Notes: generated by a model not told the origin, from the letters alone. A stretch of 64,000 bases of DNA from Butyrivibrio sp. AE3004 (GCF_000703165.1 NZ_JNLQ01000002.1:186001-250000), one strand, 5' to 3'. Counted from the stretch's first letter, positions 50,122 through 58,690 are shown. Made by a program: numbers and translations.

Positions 50122-51020
50122 ATCATATAGAAACAAAAAGTGTAATGACAAAATCGAATACTCCTATTGGAGGATATTCGGTGAATCCCTATGTGGGGTG
50201 TCCCCATGCCTGTAAATACTGCTACGCATCTTTTATGAAACGCTTTACAGGGCATACGGAGGAATGGGGAACTTTCATGGATGTGAAAGACTGGCCTGAA
50301 ATAAAGAATCCAAAGAAGTATGCCGGCCAGAAGGTGATCATTGGAACAGTTACGGATGGTTATAATCCGCTAGAGGAAACATATAAAAATACAAGAAGAC
50401 TTCTGGAAGAACTAAAGGAAAGTGGGGCGGACATACTTATCTGCACAAAGTCAGACCTTGTACTAAGAGATCTGGATCTGCTAAAAGATATCAATGAAAA
50501 TAGCAGACTTACAGTATCATGGTCAATCAATACTCTCGATGAAGAGTTTAAAGATGATATGGATGCGGCAGTAAGCATAGAAAGAAGGCTTGCTGCAATG
50601 AAAGAGGTATATGCGGCAGGCATTCGTACAATTTGCTTCATTTCACCCGTGTTCCCGGGGATTACTGATATAGAAGCAATCATAGACAGGACAAAAGATC
50701 AGTGTGACCTTGTATGGCTTGAGAATCTGAATCTTCGCGGAGGTTTTAAGGCAGATATCATGAAATACATTTCCGATAAACATCCGGATCTGCTGCCGCT
50801 GTATGACGAAATCTATAACAAAAAGAACCGCAGCTATTTTGAAGCGCTGGAAAAGAAAGCAGAAGAGCTGGCTAAAAAGTATGATTGCAGGTTTGTTGAT
50901 AATGAAACTCCGTATGAGAGAGTAGAGAAAGGACATCCAACAATCGTAGATTACTTTTACCACGAAGAAGTAAGAGGAACTGCCAATAGTGGAAAGAGAA
51001 ATGTAATACATAATCCTTGA
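50097..51020 (+). CDS. radical SAM mobile pair protein B
   Basis: A 307-residue SPL-type radical SAM protein. CPHACKYC (about residues 35-42) binds the cluster; VIIGTVTDGYNPLE and the long TIM-barrel-like body follow. It is related to the spore photoproduct lyase-like group. It starts inside gene A (25-base overlap). The operon ends at a strong convergent hairpin. Spread of this trio between genomes is known; its biological role is not. Confidence 0.88.
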   Translation: MEQPEIKVNHIETKSVMTKSNTPIGGYSVNPYVGCPHACKYCYASFMKRFTGHTEEWGTFMDVKDWPEIKNPKKYAGQKVIIGTVTDGYNPLEETYKNTRRLLEELKESGADILICTKSDLVLRDLDLLKDINENSRLTVSWSINTLDEEFKDDMDAAVSIERRLAAMKEVYAAGIRTICFISPVFPGITDIEAIIDRTKDQCDLVWLENLNLRGGFKADIMKYISDKHPDLLPLYDEIYNKKNRSYFEALEKKAEELAKKYDCRFVDNETPYERVEKGHPTIVDYFYHEEVRGTANSGKRNVIHNP

Positions 51021-51051
51021 TGGAAGAATAAACCGGAAGATATAAAATAAC

Positions 51052-51086
51052 AAATGGCGGAAATGAGAAACTCATGACCGCCATTT
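51052..51086. terminator. bidirectional terminator
   Basis: Stem AAATGGCGG/CCGCCATTT continuing as ATGAG/CTCAT with a 3-base loop, between the convergent radical SAM operon and HxlR gene. Confidence 0.88.
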
Positions 51087-51097
51087 TGCGTTTATTC

Positions 51098-51421
51098 TTA
51101 AAGTCCCTGTTTGTAGTTATTTCCCCAAGCTTCCATGGACTTTATAATCGGACGCATGGACTCACCAAGCTCACTTAATGCGTATTCGACGCGGGGCGGA
51201 ACCTCGGGATATACGGTACGGGTAATGATGCCGTCTGCTTCCATGGAGCGCAAACTGTCTGTAAGCACCTTCTGACTGATTCCATCCAGAGATTTCTGTA
51301 ATTCGTTAAAACGCCAGGGGCGGACAAGGAGATTTCTCATGATAAGCAGTTTCCATTTGCTGCCGATCAGGCTGACCGTTGTAGCTACCGGGCAATCAGG
51401 TAATTCATCTTTTGTTTTCAT
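51098..51421 (-). CDS. HxlR-family regulator
   Basis: A 107-residue winged-helix protein of the HxlR family (CPVATTVSLIGSKWKLLIMRNLLVRPWRFNELQKSLDGISQKVLTDSLRSMEADGIITRTVYPEVPPRVEYALSELGESM). It starts at the ATG at 51421, after GAGGTG. It is divergent from the ACGX-peptide operon, which ends with a nitroreductase gene; HxlR proteins often control adjacent reductase genes in response to electrophiles or redox stress. It carries the conserved CPV cysteine near residue 10. Confidence 0.9.
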   Translation of the reverse strand: MKTKDELPDCPVATTVSLIGSKWKLLIMRNLLVRPWRFNELQKSLDGISQKVLTDSLRSMEADGIITRTVYPEVPPRVEYALSELGESMRPIIKSMEAWGNNYKQGL

Positions 51422-51627
51422 TGATAACACCTCATTTTTATCAAAACTTCAAATTTGAATGTTACATATAAATTTTACTGTTATGGCGTTTGACAGTCAA
51501 TAGGTTACAAAAAGGTAACTATCTAATAAAAAAGTGCGTACTTACAATGATTTCCGGCCTCTGCGATAATCATGATAACAGGAAGGCAATAGGGCCTACT
51601 GAAATCAACTTAACGGAGGTAAATATC
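51422..51627. promoter_or_regulatory. divergent control region of hxlR and the RiPP operon
   Basis: TTGACA at 51490-51495 is followed by an inverted repeat ATAGGTTAC...GTAACTAT (about 51500-51522) and GTGCGTACTTAC (51536), the kind of site bound by HxlR regulators. It suggests HxlR controls the rightward RiPP operon and itself. The exact -10 is not clear. Confidence 0.5.
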
Positions 51628-51843
51628 ATGGCATTATCAAACATTGCAGGATGGAACGAAAACACGGCAGGGAGTGCTTGCGGCGCATCCGACAAACCGG
51701 CAGCATGTGGTGCATCTGAGAAGCCCGCTGCTTGTGGTGCAGGAGATAAGCCCGCTGAAACACCTGCAGCATGTGGGGCGGCAGATAAGCCGGAAGAGAA
51801 ACCTGCAGCTTGCGGAAGTGCTTGTGGCGCAGGGGACAAATAA
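51628..51843 (+). CDS. ACGX-repeat RiPP precursor peptide
   Basis: A 71-residue peptide. After a leader of about 15 residues (MALSNIAGWNENTAG) it is built of repeats with the core ACG followed by Ala or Ser and spacers such as DKPA or EKPA; six ACG units are visible. The start follows CGGAGGT. The next genes encode a SPASM radical SAM enzyme and a nitroreductase. This matches the ACGX-repeat peptide/maturase class proposed by comparative genomics, where the repeated Cys or neighbours would be crosslinked. The mature product is not known to me. Confidence 0.88.
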   Translation: MALSNIAGWNENTAGSACGASDKPAACGASEKPAACGAGDKPAETPAACGAADKPEEKPAACGSACGAGDK

Positions 51844-51860
51844 GAAAGACATACCATGTG

Positions 51861-51891
51861 GATCCCCCAGGCAGTCAAAAGCCGGGGGATC
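51861..51891 (+). terminator. attenuator-like hairpin between precursor and maturase
   Basis: Perfect 8-bp stem GATCCCCC/GGGGGATC with a 15-base loop, followed by ATTTTAG. It lies 17 bases after the precursor stop. A partial terminator here would make precursor mRNA exceed maturase mRNA, as is usual in RiPP operons. Confidence 0.75.
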
Positions 51892-51944
51892 ATTTTAGAA
51901 GACCATCAGCTTACGTGCTGTTTACGATACGGAGGGATACAGAT

Positions 51945-53006
51945 ATGAAGCCATACTTTTCTTTTCAATGGCATATAACAGATGAATGCGATCAGAGATG
52001 TAAGCATTGCTACATCTATTCAGCAGGTAATCACACCTGCCTACAATCCATGAACAGGAAGCAGATGGAAGACACCTTTTATAACTGCCTTGATTTTTGT
52101 GAAATGTATGGCCGTACACCGTATTTCTACATCACGGGCGGAGATCCAATCTTGCATCCGGATTTCTGGAGGCTGCTTGGACTCCTGAAAGAACATGAGA
52201 TCAAGTTTACGGTTCTTGGAAACCCCTTCCACCTAAACAATCAGGTATGCATGGAACTAAAGGGCTATGGATGTGAGAAATATCAGCTTTCTCTTGATGG
52301 CCTCAGAGAGACTCATGACTGGTTCAGAAAGCCGGGCTCCTTTGACTGTACGCTTGAAAAGATTGCATGCATCAATAAGGCAGGGATCCGAAGCGTTATC
52401 ATGACTACGGTTTCAAAAACAAACCGCATGGAAGTTCCGGGGATCATTGATGAAGTGGTAAAGGCAGGTGCTAACGTATTCGCTTTTTCACGGTATGTAC
52501 CGAGCGGCGGAGATCTGGATGCCAGCATGACCGCACAGGAATACAGAGAGCTTCTGGCTGTCTGTGACAAGAAGTTCAAAGAATACGAAGCAGAAGGATG
52601 TGAGACATACTTTAACAAGAAGGATCACCTTTGGACGCTTTATGAATATGAGACCGGTGAGTTTAAGATTCCCGAGAGCGCAAAAGAGGGAATGATATAT
52701 GGCGGATGTAACTGCGGAAACTGCCATATCACGATCCTTCCTAATGGCGATATTTATGCATGCCGAAGAGTAGCAGAGAGTAAAGTAGGAAACGTATTTG
52801 AAGACAGACTTGCGGATGTGTGGGTTTGTCAGATGGAGAGTTACAGAGAGTATGAGAAGTTCAGTAAATGTTCTAAATGTGAATTAAAGCCCTGGTGCAG
52901 GGGATGTCCTGCAGTCGCAAAAGGAACAAACGGAGATTTTTATGCTGCGGATCCGCAGTGCTGGAAAATAAAGAACGAGATCACAGGGGAGGTGTTATCA
53001 TGTTGA
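51945..53006 (+). CDS. radical SAM/SPASM peptide maturase (ACGX type)
   Basis: A 353-residue radical SAM enzyme. CDQRCKHC (about residues 14-21) is the SAM cluster motif, followed by FYITGGDPILHP. The C-terminal SPASM region supplies cysteines for auxiliary clusters: CNCGNCH, ACRRV, CSKCELKPWCRGCPA and DPQC. Start at the ATG at 51945 after CGGAGGG. It would install bonds in the neighbouring ACGX peptide. Its stop overlaps the nitroreductase start (ATGTTGA), so the two are coupled. Confidence 0.9.
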   Translation: MKPYFSFQWHITDECDQRCKHCYIYSAGNHTCLQSMNRKQMEDTFYNCLDFCEMYGRTPYFYITGGDPILHPDFWRLLGLLKEHEIKFTVLGNPFHLNNQVCMELKGYGCEKYQLSLDGLRETHDWFRKPGSFDCTLEKIACINKAGIRSVIMTTVSKTNRMEVPGIIDEVVKAGANVFAFSRYVPSGGDLDASMTAQEYRELLAVCDKKFKEYEAEGCETYFNKKDHLWTLYEYETGEFKIPESAKEGMIYGGCNCGNCHITILPNGDIYACRRVAESKVGNVFEDRLADVWVCQMESYREYEKFSKCSKCELKPWCRGCPAVAKGTNGDFYAADPQCWKIKNEITGEVLSC

Positions 53007-53575
53007 TGGATATCATTAAAAGCAGACATTCGATCAGGAAGTATACGGATGAACAGATCAGTCGTGAGGATCTTGAGAAGATTCTCGAAGCAGGAAACTA
53101 TGCGCCGAATGCAGGCGGAGGGCAGCGCAGCATGATGGTGGCTCTTCACAATAAGGAGCTGACTAGAAAGCTTGGTATCATGAACCTTGCGAAGTTTAAC
53201 AGGGGAAACCTTGTTGGTTCTTATGTGTCGAAGGAGCAGCCCAGTGTCATTGATGATCCGACAATGAAGGATGGCTTCTACGGAGCACCGACGGTTATAG
53301 CTATCTTTTCACAGGGGAATTTCCTGCTTAAGACGGCAGATGCTTTCTGCATGGCAGAAAATATAGTCCTTCAGGCAACGGAACTTGGTATTGCATCGTG
53401 CATCATTTCCAGAGGCGAGGAGACTTTTGACAGTGAAGAAGGCCGGACACTTATGAAAGAATGGGCCGTTCCCGATAATTATATATGTCAGGGCTTTGTG
53501 GTTCTCGGATATATCGACGGAGAGCAACCGGTAAGCAAACCGAGAAAACCCGGCAGAGTACAGATCATAGAGTGA
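53000..53575 (+). CDS. nitroreductase-family flavoprotein
   Basis: A 191-residue FMN-dependent nitroreductase-like protein (IKSRHSIRKYTDEQISREDLEKILEAGNYAPNAGGGQRSMMVAL...ALGIASC-like ELGIASCII, QGFVVLGYIDGEQPVSKPRKPGRV). Start ATG at 53000, overlapping the maturase stop by 7 bases. In the same operon as the precursor peptide it may oxidise or reduce the modified peptide, or supply electrons to the maturase; both are inference. A hairpin follows. Confidence 0.88.
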   Translation: MLMDIIKSRHSIRKYTDEQISREDLEKILEAGNYAPNAGGGQRSMMVALHNKELTRKLGIMNLAKFNRGNLVGSYVSKEQPSVIDDPTMKDGFYGAPTVIAIFSQGNFLLKTADAFCMAENIVLQATELGIASCIISRGEETFDSEEGRTLMKEWAVPDNYICQGFVVLGYIDGEQPVSKPRKPGRVQIIE

Positions 53576-53579
53576 GGGA

Positions 53580-53617
53580 GGTGCGATTATGACGAAGTCA
53601 TAATTATGCATCGCACC
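53580..53617 (+). terminator. hairpin after the RiPP operon
   Basis: Outer stem GGTGCGA/TCGCACC and inner ATGAC/GTCAT, directly after the nitroreductase stop. There is no T-run, so termination strength is uncertain. Confidence 0.55.
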
Positions 53618-53803
53618 GACCGACTGGGCAGGATTACGAAGTAAGCGTGCCATTACATATTATACAAGAAGCAATATTTAGATTTCTTACAGCTGTTTAA
53701 TGTGGTAAATAAGCTTCTTAGTGAACTGGATAAACTATTGATGATGTGATAAAACTGTTTTGTAGGTATATTACGACGTAAAATCAAACGAGGAAAAGAG
53801 GGT

Positions 53804-54013
53804 ATGAAAAAGAACGAGAGAGCATTTTTAGTTAATGTAATGTGGGTGCCACTGTTTGGCGGAATTATGACAGCGGCTCTTTCGAAAAATCCAGGTGTAA
53901 ATCCATACATAATTGCTGTCTTAATGGGAGTAATTGGTATGGCTATGTGTTACTTGGACTATAAGGTGTTTATGAAAAAAGAGTTCTCCAGCGAAAACAA
54001 TGTAACAAAATAA
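53804..54013 (+). CDS. small two-TM membrane protein
   Basis: A 69-residue protein with two hydrophobic segments (LVNVMWVPLFGGIMTAAL and YIIAVLMGVIGMAMCYLDY) and a charged tail. AGGAAAAGAGGGT precedes the ATG. Family not recognised. Confidence 0.5.
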   Translation: MKKNERAFLVNVMWVPLFGGIMTAALSKNPGVNPYIIAVLMGVIGMAMCYLDYKVFMKKEFSSENNVTK

Positions 54014-54085
54014 TCTATGATGTTAATTTTATAACCATTACGATTTGATAGAACAGTGAAAGAGGTATGAAAGGAAAAAACGGAT

Positions 54086-54145
54086 ATGACTAAAAAACAT
54101 GGTGTTTTAGACCGTCCAATCATTGGCTATTATTTTGATAGATGA
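54086..54145 (+). pseudogene. 19-codon remnant before the M20 peptidase
   Basis: MTKKHGVLDRPIIGYYFDR then stop, preceded by AAAGGAAAAAACGGAT. The ORF runs straight into the peptidase region (TGA overlaps an ATG at 54142). It is probably the surviving start of a deleted gene; its family is not recognisable. Confidence 0.3.
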
Positions 54146-54171
54146 CTGTGAAGAAGCAGGAGCAATTTTCT

Positions 54172-55305
54172 ATGAGAGAAAATGACAAGAGAGTAGTAGA
54201 CAGATTTACAGAGCTTGCGCTGGTAGACGGTGAATCCTTTAATGAGAGGCTTGTCGCTGATTATCTTATAGCAGAGTTCCAAAAGCTGGGAATAAAGCTT
54301 ATCGAGGATGATATTGCCGGTAAGATCGGTGGTAACTGTGGGAATCTGTATGGCTTTGCAGAGGGGCGGGGAAAGTATGCAGACTCTGAGCCTATTCTGT
54401 TCTGTGCACATATGGACACCGTATCTCCGGGGAACAATAAGAAGATCATATTAAATGACGGCGAAACAATCACAAGCGATCATACGACTGTCCTGGGAGC
54501 AGATGACAGGGTTGGCATAGCAGGGATTATCGAGGCGTACACCAGAGTAATCGAGGAAAATCTGGATCATCCGCCAATAGAGTTTCTGTTTACGGTGGCA
54601 GAAGAGGTTTACGGCCTTGGAAGCGCGGCTCTTGATTATTCAAGGATTCGCTCCAGGATAGCCTTTGCTCCCGACTGCAGCGGAGAATATGGAGTCTATT
54701 CATCCTGCGAGCCGACACTCATTTCATTCGAAGTACATATAAAGGGTAAGGCTTCCCACGCTGGTTATGAGCCTGAAAAGGGAATAAATGCAATAGCAGT
54801 AGCAGCTGCTGCAATCAGCAGAATAAAGCAGGGGTGGGCTGATGATCACACCACGCTGAATATCGGAATAATAGAAGGTGGAAGTGTTACCAACGCTGTT
54901 CCGGAAAACTGTTTTATAAAAGGTGAGATAAGAAGCGGTGTCCATGAAGATGCACATCGGACAATAGACTTAGTAGAAAGCATTTTTTCAGAAGAAGCGA
55001 ATAGAGCAGGTGCAGAGCTTTGCATAGATAAAAAAGAAAGAATCACCGTTTACAGGATAAATCCCGAAGCCGCAGAAGGAAGTGCTTTGGATAGATATAA
55101 GAGAACATTAGAGAAACAGGGAAGGAGAGCCGTGGCAAAGAAATCCTTTGGAGGAAGTGATATAAATTCTTTGATAAAACACGGAATGGACGGACTAAAT
55201 ATATACGGTCCCATGCATAACATACATACAACTGAAGAATACACAACTGTCCAGGAAATAGCAGACTTCACAGAACTGATAAAGATACTTATGACACAAC
55301 CATGA
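54172..55305 (+). CDS. M20-family metallopeptidase (PepT-like)
   Basis: A 377-residue zinc exopeptidase. Metal ligands are visible in order: CAHMDTV (His, Asp), GADDR (bridging Asp), AEEVYG (catalytic Glu and ligand Glu), DCSGE (Asp) and the late His in MHNIHTTEEY. It resembles PepT-like tripeptidases, which release N-terminal residues from short peptides. The ATG at 54172 follows AGCAGGAG; an ATG at 54142 in frame has no site. Intact. Confidence 0.88.
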   Translation: MRENDKRVVDRFTELALVDGESFNERLVADYLIAEFQKLGIKLIEDDIAGKIGGNCGNLYGFAEGRGKYADSEPILFCAHMDTVSPGNNKKIILNDGETITSDHTTVLGADDRVGIAGIIEAYTRVIEENLDHPPIEFLFTVAEEVYGLGSAALDYSRIRSRIAFAPDCSGEYGVYSSCEPTLISFEVHIKGKASHAGYEPEKGINAIAVAAAAISRIKQGWADDHTTLNIGIIEGGSVTNAVPENCFIKGEIRSGVHEDAHRTIDLVESIFSEEANRAGAELCIDKKERITVYRINPEAAEGSALDRYKRTLEKQGRRAVAKKSFGGSDINSLIKHGMDGLNIYGPMHNIHTTEEYTTVQEIADFTELIKILMTQP

Positions 55306-55345
55306 GGAACAATTTAAAGGCTTTTGCGAATATAAGGGGGCAAAA

Positions 55346-56045
55346 ATGAGAAAGAAACTGGTTTTAGCACCGATTATGATGGCAGCTGTCTTATTGTTTA
55401 CGGCATCTGCTTCGTCCGGAAGCACCGGAGGGAGTGGAGAAGGGGCAGACCGTGAGGTTCTTTTTCAGGTTTCATTGCTTCAGGGTTTAACCTTCGGTGA
55501 TTATCATGGCAGTATTACTGCCGGAGAACTTAAACAGAACGGAGATACCGGGCTTGGTACTTTTGACGGACTTGATGGCGAAATGATAGTACTTGACGGT
55601 GTTGTTTATAAAGCAAAGAGTGATGGCTTAGTCGAAAAGATAAGTGATGATGAGACAATCCCTTTTTCAAATGTGACTTTCTTTGACGAGGGTGAAAATG
55701 TAACGCTCGAAGGAATCACTGATATTGACGCATTAAAGGAGCTGCTGAATGAAAAACTTGAAGGGAAACTCCCGAATGGGTTCTGCGTTATACGAATCGA
55801 TGGTAAATTTAAGGAGATGAATGTTCGCAGCGAATATAAGCAAAACGAACCTTATAAGCCACTTGCAAAGGTTCTTGAGACAGACCAGACATTTTTTGAT
55901 TATTCCGATATAGAAGGAACTGTGGTGGGATTATACTGTCCGCCATATATGGATAAGTTAAATGCGGCAGGATGGCATCTGCACTTTATTTCAAAAGACA
56001 GGGAAAAAGGAGGCCATGTACTTGGCCTGAATATTGATAATGATC
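55346..56045 (+). pseudogene. budA: alpha-acetolactate decarboxylase, copy 2, 3'-truncated
   Basis: A signal peptide (about residues 1-25), then the acetolactate decarboxylase fold (FQVSLLQGLTFGDYHGSITAGEL...) through the zinc site HLHF and GGHVLG. The enzyme makes acetoin from acetolactate; secreted forms exist in Firmicutes. At about residue 232 (LNIDNDLLDF) it runs into a tyrosine recombinase fragment on the other strand, so the last about 25-30 residues are lost; the frame stops at 56083. It may be inactive or unstable. Ribosome site AAGGGGGC. Confidence 0.82.
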
Positions 56046-56340
56046 TCCTCGATTTTTGCTGTTGCGTACGTGAACCTGCATAGTGCTCATGTAAATATCG
56101 CCAGGTGCAAGCCTGACAACTTCACCTGCACGTAGTCCTGAAGAATAGACAAGAGCTATTATGGCTTTGTTCCTGATATTTTCAGCAGTGTCTATTAGTT
56201 TTTCAATTTCTTCCAAAGAAAGAGTTTGTGGTAATGTCCAATCAATCTTCATTCTGGGAACGATATCAAGATCCCACGGGATATGTATATCAGTCCATTT
56301 TTGAGATAACAAATAACTGTCTGCTAAAGCTTTTATAAAG
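56045..56340 (-). pseudogene. tyrosine recombinase fragment
   Basis: Minus-strand codons read LPQTLSLEEIEKLIDTAENI, then RNKAIIALVYSSGLRAGEVV with the catalytic Arg, then LAPGDIYMSTMQVHVRNSKN. This is the middle of an XerC-like/IS91-associated integrase. Both ends are missing: one is joined to budA, the other to the aldo-keto reductase region. Confidence 0.8.
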
Positions 56341-56387
56341 TATAGCAGACTGACACAAAACAACAAATATAAGGAGGACAAAGCAAA

Positions 56388-56537
56388 ATGGCAAATTTAC
56401 CTAAGATCGCCCTTGGCGCATGGGCATGGGGCAACGATGGAACTTTCGGAAGCAATCTGACAACAGAGAATCTTAAACCAATTTTTGATACTGCTATGAA
56501 AAATGGACTTAATCTCTGGGATACAGCTTATGCATGA
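56388..56537 (+). pseudogene. aldo/keto reductase N-terminal fragment
   Basis: MANLPKIALGAWAWGNDGTF then ...NLKPIFDTAMKNGLNLWDTAYA, the first 49 residues of an aldo/keto reductase (the Asp of the catalytic tetrad in DTAYA). A perfect AAGGAGG site precedes it. At the codon after DTAYA it joins the C-terminal part of a DUF5688 gene and stops. Confidence 0.82.
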
Positions 56538-56886
56538 GGATGCTGTAAAGAATGCTCCGGAGATCAGACCTATCGTTATTCAGGGGATGGCGGAAGTACT
56601 TGCTAAATCAATGGGAGTTGAGGATCTTGAAATGATGGGGCTCAATATTCTACCAGAGCAGGAGCAGATGTTTGTTGCATCAGTTCCGGGAAATGTTCAT
56701 GGCGCCGGAGTCATTGCTTATGAGGATTTCAAGGATAAGGCATCTGAGCGCGTAGGTGATCAGTCTTTCTTTATTTTGCCAAGTTCTATTCATGAGCTGC
56801 TGATCATTCCTGACAACGGGAACTTTGATCTTAAAGGAAAGCGACATGTGCTTTCCTTTTTTGATACAATAAGAATAGTGAAATAG
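56533..56886 (+). pseudogene. DUF5688 C-terminal fragment
   Basis: About 117 residues (HEDAVKNAPEIRPIVIQGMAEVLAKSMGVED...FFILPSSIHELLIIPDNG) matching the C-terminal half of DUF5688 proteins. The N-terminal half is replaced by the aldo/keto reductase start. A DUF5688 N-terminal fragment lies at 28515; the two are not adjacent and are probably from different copies. Confidence 0.7.
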
Positions 56887-56904
56887 GGTGAGGAGGAACT
56901 TAAG

Positions 56905-58152
56905 ATGGCTGAATTCTATGAGCCAATGCTCTATATGTCTACACCAGAACATCCTAATACCATGGGAGCGTACATCGTGGTGAAGGAGCCTATTGATGGA
57001 GATATACTTCGAAACGCAGTGGAAGATCTAAGGGCAAGATTTCCATACTTTTATGTCAAGGTAGTTTCTTTTGAAAATGATCTGATCGTAGAGGATAATT
57101 CGCTTCCTATGACGGTGCGAAACACCTGGGAGCCAATAAAACTGAATTCAAAGGAATCGAATTTTCACCTGGCAGCTTGGAAGTTTGAAGGAAGGAAACT
57201 GGCTTTTGAGATTTCGCATTCCCTGACGGATGGAGCAGGTGTTTTACCATATATGAAGAGTACACTGTTTTTATATTTGTCACGCAGGTATGGCATGTCT
57301 TTTGAAACAGAAGGATTTCGACTTCCAGGGGATACGATACCGATTTCGGAGACAGGAAATCCCTTTGAGGGACTTGATATAGATGGGGCAGAAGAACCTA
57401 TGTATACCAGGGAGGCAATAACAGATTTCTACAGATTCAGTGAAGGGACGCACAATGATCCGTTTGCGACATTTGTTAAGATACCGGAGTCGCAGATGAT
57501 GCAGTATTGCAGGGATTATGACGGTAGCCCCAATACTTTTTTGGCGGTGATGTTTGCAAGGGCAGTTCGACACTATGATCCTGATAGTGATAAGACAGTC
57601 AGCGTTTCCATAGCCATAGATCACAAGGCCATGATTGGTAATCACGACAATTACCGCATGTTTGCTAATGCTCTTGAACTGGAGTTTACTAAAGACAGGT
57701 CTTTGGAGGATATTGCCAGGAACTGCACTATGGCCCGGGGCCAGGTAATGCTGCAGGCGTCTCCAGAGAATTCCCTTTGGGCGATGAAGCAGAGGAAGGC
57801 AACATATGTCAAACTGAGTCAGGTGCCGCTGGATACGAAACTTGGTATGATTGCCAAATCAGCAGGGAGTCTGCGGTGGAGTATTGCAATATCCTATGCT
57901 GACAGCAGATCTTTTGGCCCGCTTGATCCATATATTGATGAACTGTATTTGTTGTCAGAACCAGGTGTAACGGACGTTGTATGTGAAGTTGCCTGCATCA
58001 ATCACTATTTCTTTTTATGCATCGCACGGACCTTTCCTTCTGAAAAGTTTATGAAGGTATTCCTGGATGAGCTGTCAAGGGTAGGGATCGATTATGAAGT
58101 TACAGGTACAGAACCTTTTCACCTGTGTGGGATGGAAGAATACAGGAAATAA
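56905..58152 (+). CDS. condensation/acyltransferase-superfamily enzyme
   Basis: A 415-residue protein of the CoA-dependent acyltransferase/condensation superfamily. The catalytic HxxxDG motif is HSLTDGAG (about residues 113-119); SVSIAIDHKAM and SIAISYADSRSFG are the second-half segments (the latter corresponds to the DFGWG-like region). Such free-standing proteins include alcohol acetyltransferases and wax synthase-like enzymes. The start follows GAGGAGG. It is intact although the gene before it is broken. Confidence 0.75.
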   Translation: MAEFYEPMLYMSTPEHPNTMGAYIVVKEPIDGDILRNAVEDLRARFPYFYVKVVSFENDLIVEDNSLPMTVRNTWEPIKLNSKESNFHLAAWKFEGRKLAFEISHSLTDGAGVLPYMKSTLFLYLSRRYGMSFETEGFRLPGDTIPISETGNPFEGLDIDGAEEPMYTREAITDFYRFSEGTHNDPFATFVKIPESQMMQYCRDYDGSPNTFLAVMFARAVRHYDPDSDKTVSVSIAIDHKAMIGNHDNYRMFANALELEFTKDRSLEDIARNCTMARGQVMLQASPENSLWAMKQRKATYVKLSQVPLDTKLGMIAKSAGSLRWSIAISYADSRSFGPLDPYIDELYLLSEPGVTDVVCEVACINHYFFLCIARTFPSEKFMKVFLDELSRVGIDYEVTGTEPFHLCGMEEYRK

Positions 58153-58423
58153 GCCATGGATGAATCCGAAACTACTGAAGCACAATTGGTTTGAAACACG
58201 GAACTGAATCAAAAATCCTGAAGATTAGAAAATATGGCTTTTGATGGAAACTCTTTTGTGCTATCATTTGATGTGCAGCAAATACAATTGTCGTAATAAT
58301 ATGAAGTTGTATATGAATTGTCAGATTCGATGGGACAAATTCGGGACAGACTTTCTCTCAGAGTGTGTTATTTTATTCACATAATTTCTTCGAAGAATAA
58401 TGCTTATTGATTGGAGGAGATTA
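58153..58423. other. 270-base noncoding region
   Basis: Contains short repeats AATTGTC (58277, 58318) and GGGACA (58332, 58344) but no convincing promoter or hairpin. It separates the acyltransferase from the right-hand integrative-element module and could be an element boundary. Confidence 0.3.
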
Positions 58424-58690
58424 TTGGAGAAAGTGGTTCATATTTCCGGAAGGCATGATCATCCGGATGTGCAGGAAAGTAAAACATCATTTCGTGAAGT
58501 GAATATTTGCTGCATGAAATGTAAGAAGAGTTTTAGACTGACCTATACTGAAATTGGTGATCCCAGGATAGTTGCTTTCAGGAACGTGGGATTCACCTGC
58601 GGCAGGTGTAAGAGACAGAAGCGCATAAAGGCCATTACAGAAGGCGCACTTCTCAGAAATGTCACTGTATGGAATGCAGTTTATATCTGA
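58424..58690 (+). CDS. small zinc-finger protein of an integrative element
   Basis: An 88-residue protein started at TTG 58424, 5 bases after GGAGGA (an ATG at 58400 lacks a site). NICCMKCKKSF and FTCGRCKRQK form a CxxC/CxxC zinc ribbon. It occupies the same place before an XRE gene as the protein at 14930, supporting two parallel modules. Confidence 0.5.
   Translation: MEKVVHISGRHDHPDVQESKTSFREVNICCMKCKKSFRLTYTEIGDPRIVAFRNVGFTCGRCKRQKRIKAITEGALLRNVTVWNAVYI

Noticed and set aside
37587..51020. Calling the region an integron
   Set aside because: No integron integrase and no site fitting the classical attC consensus (RYYYAAC/GTTRRRY) were found; kept only as a hypothesis based on the repeated boundary motif.
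51637..51893. Open frames on the opposite strand of the ACGX peptide
   Set aside because: They arise from the repeated GC-rich codons of the precursor; no ribosome site and no plausible protein.
56503..56532. Start of the DUF5688 C-terminal frame at 56503
   Set aside because: The first ten codons belong to the aldo/keto reductase gene in another frame; the family similarity begins only at 56533.
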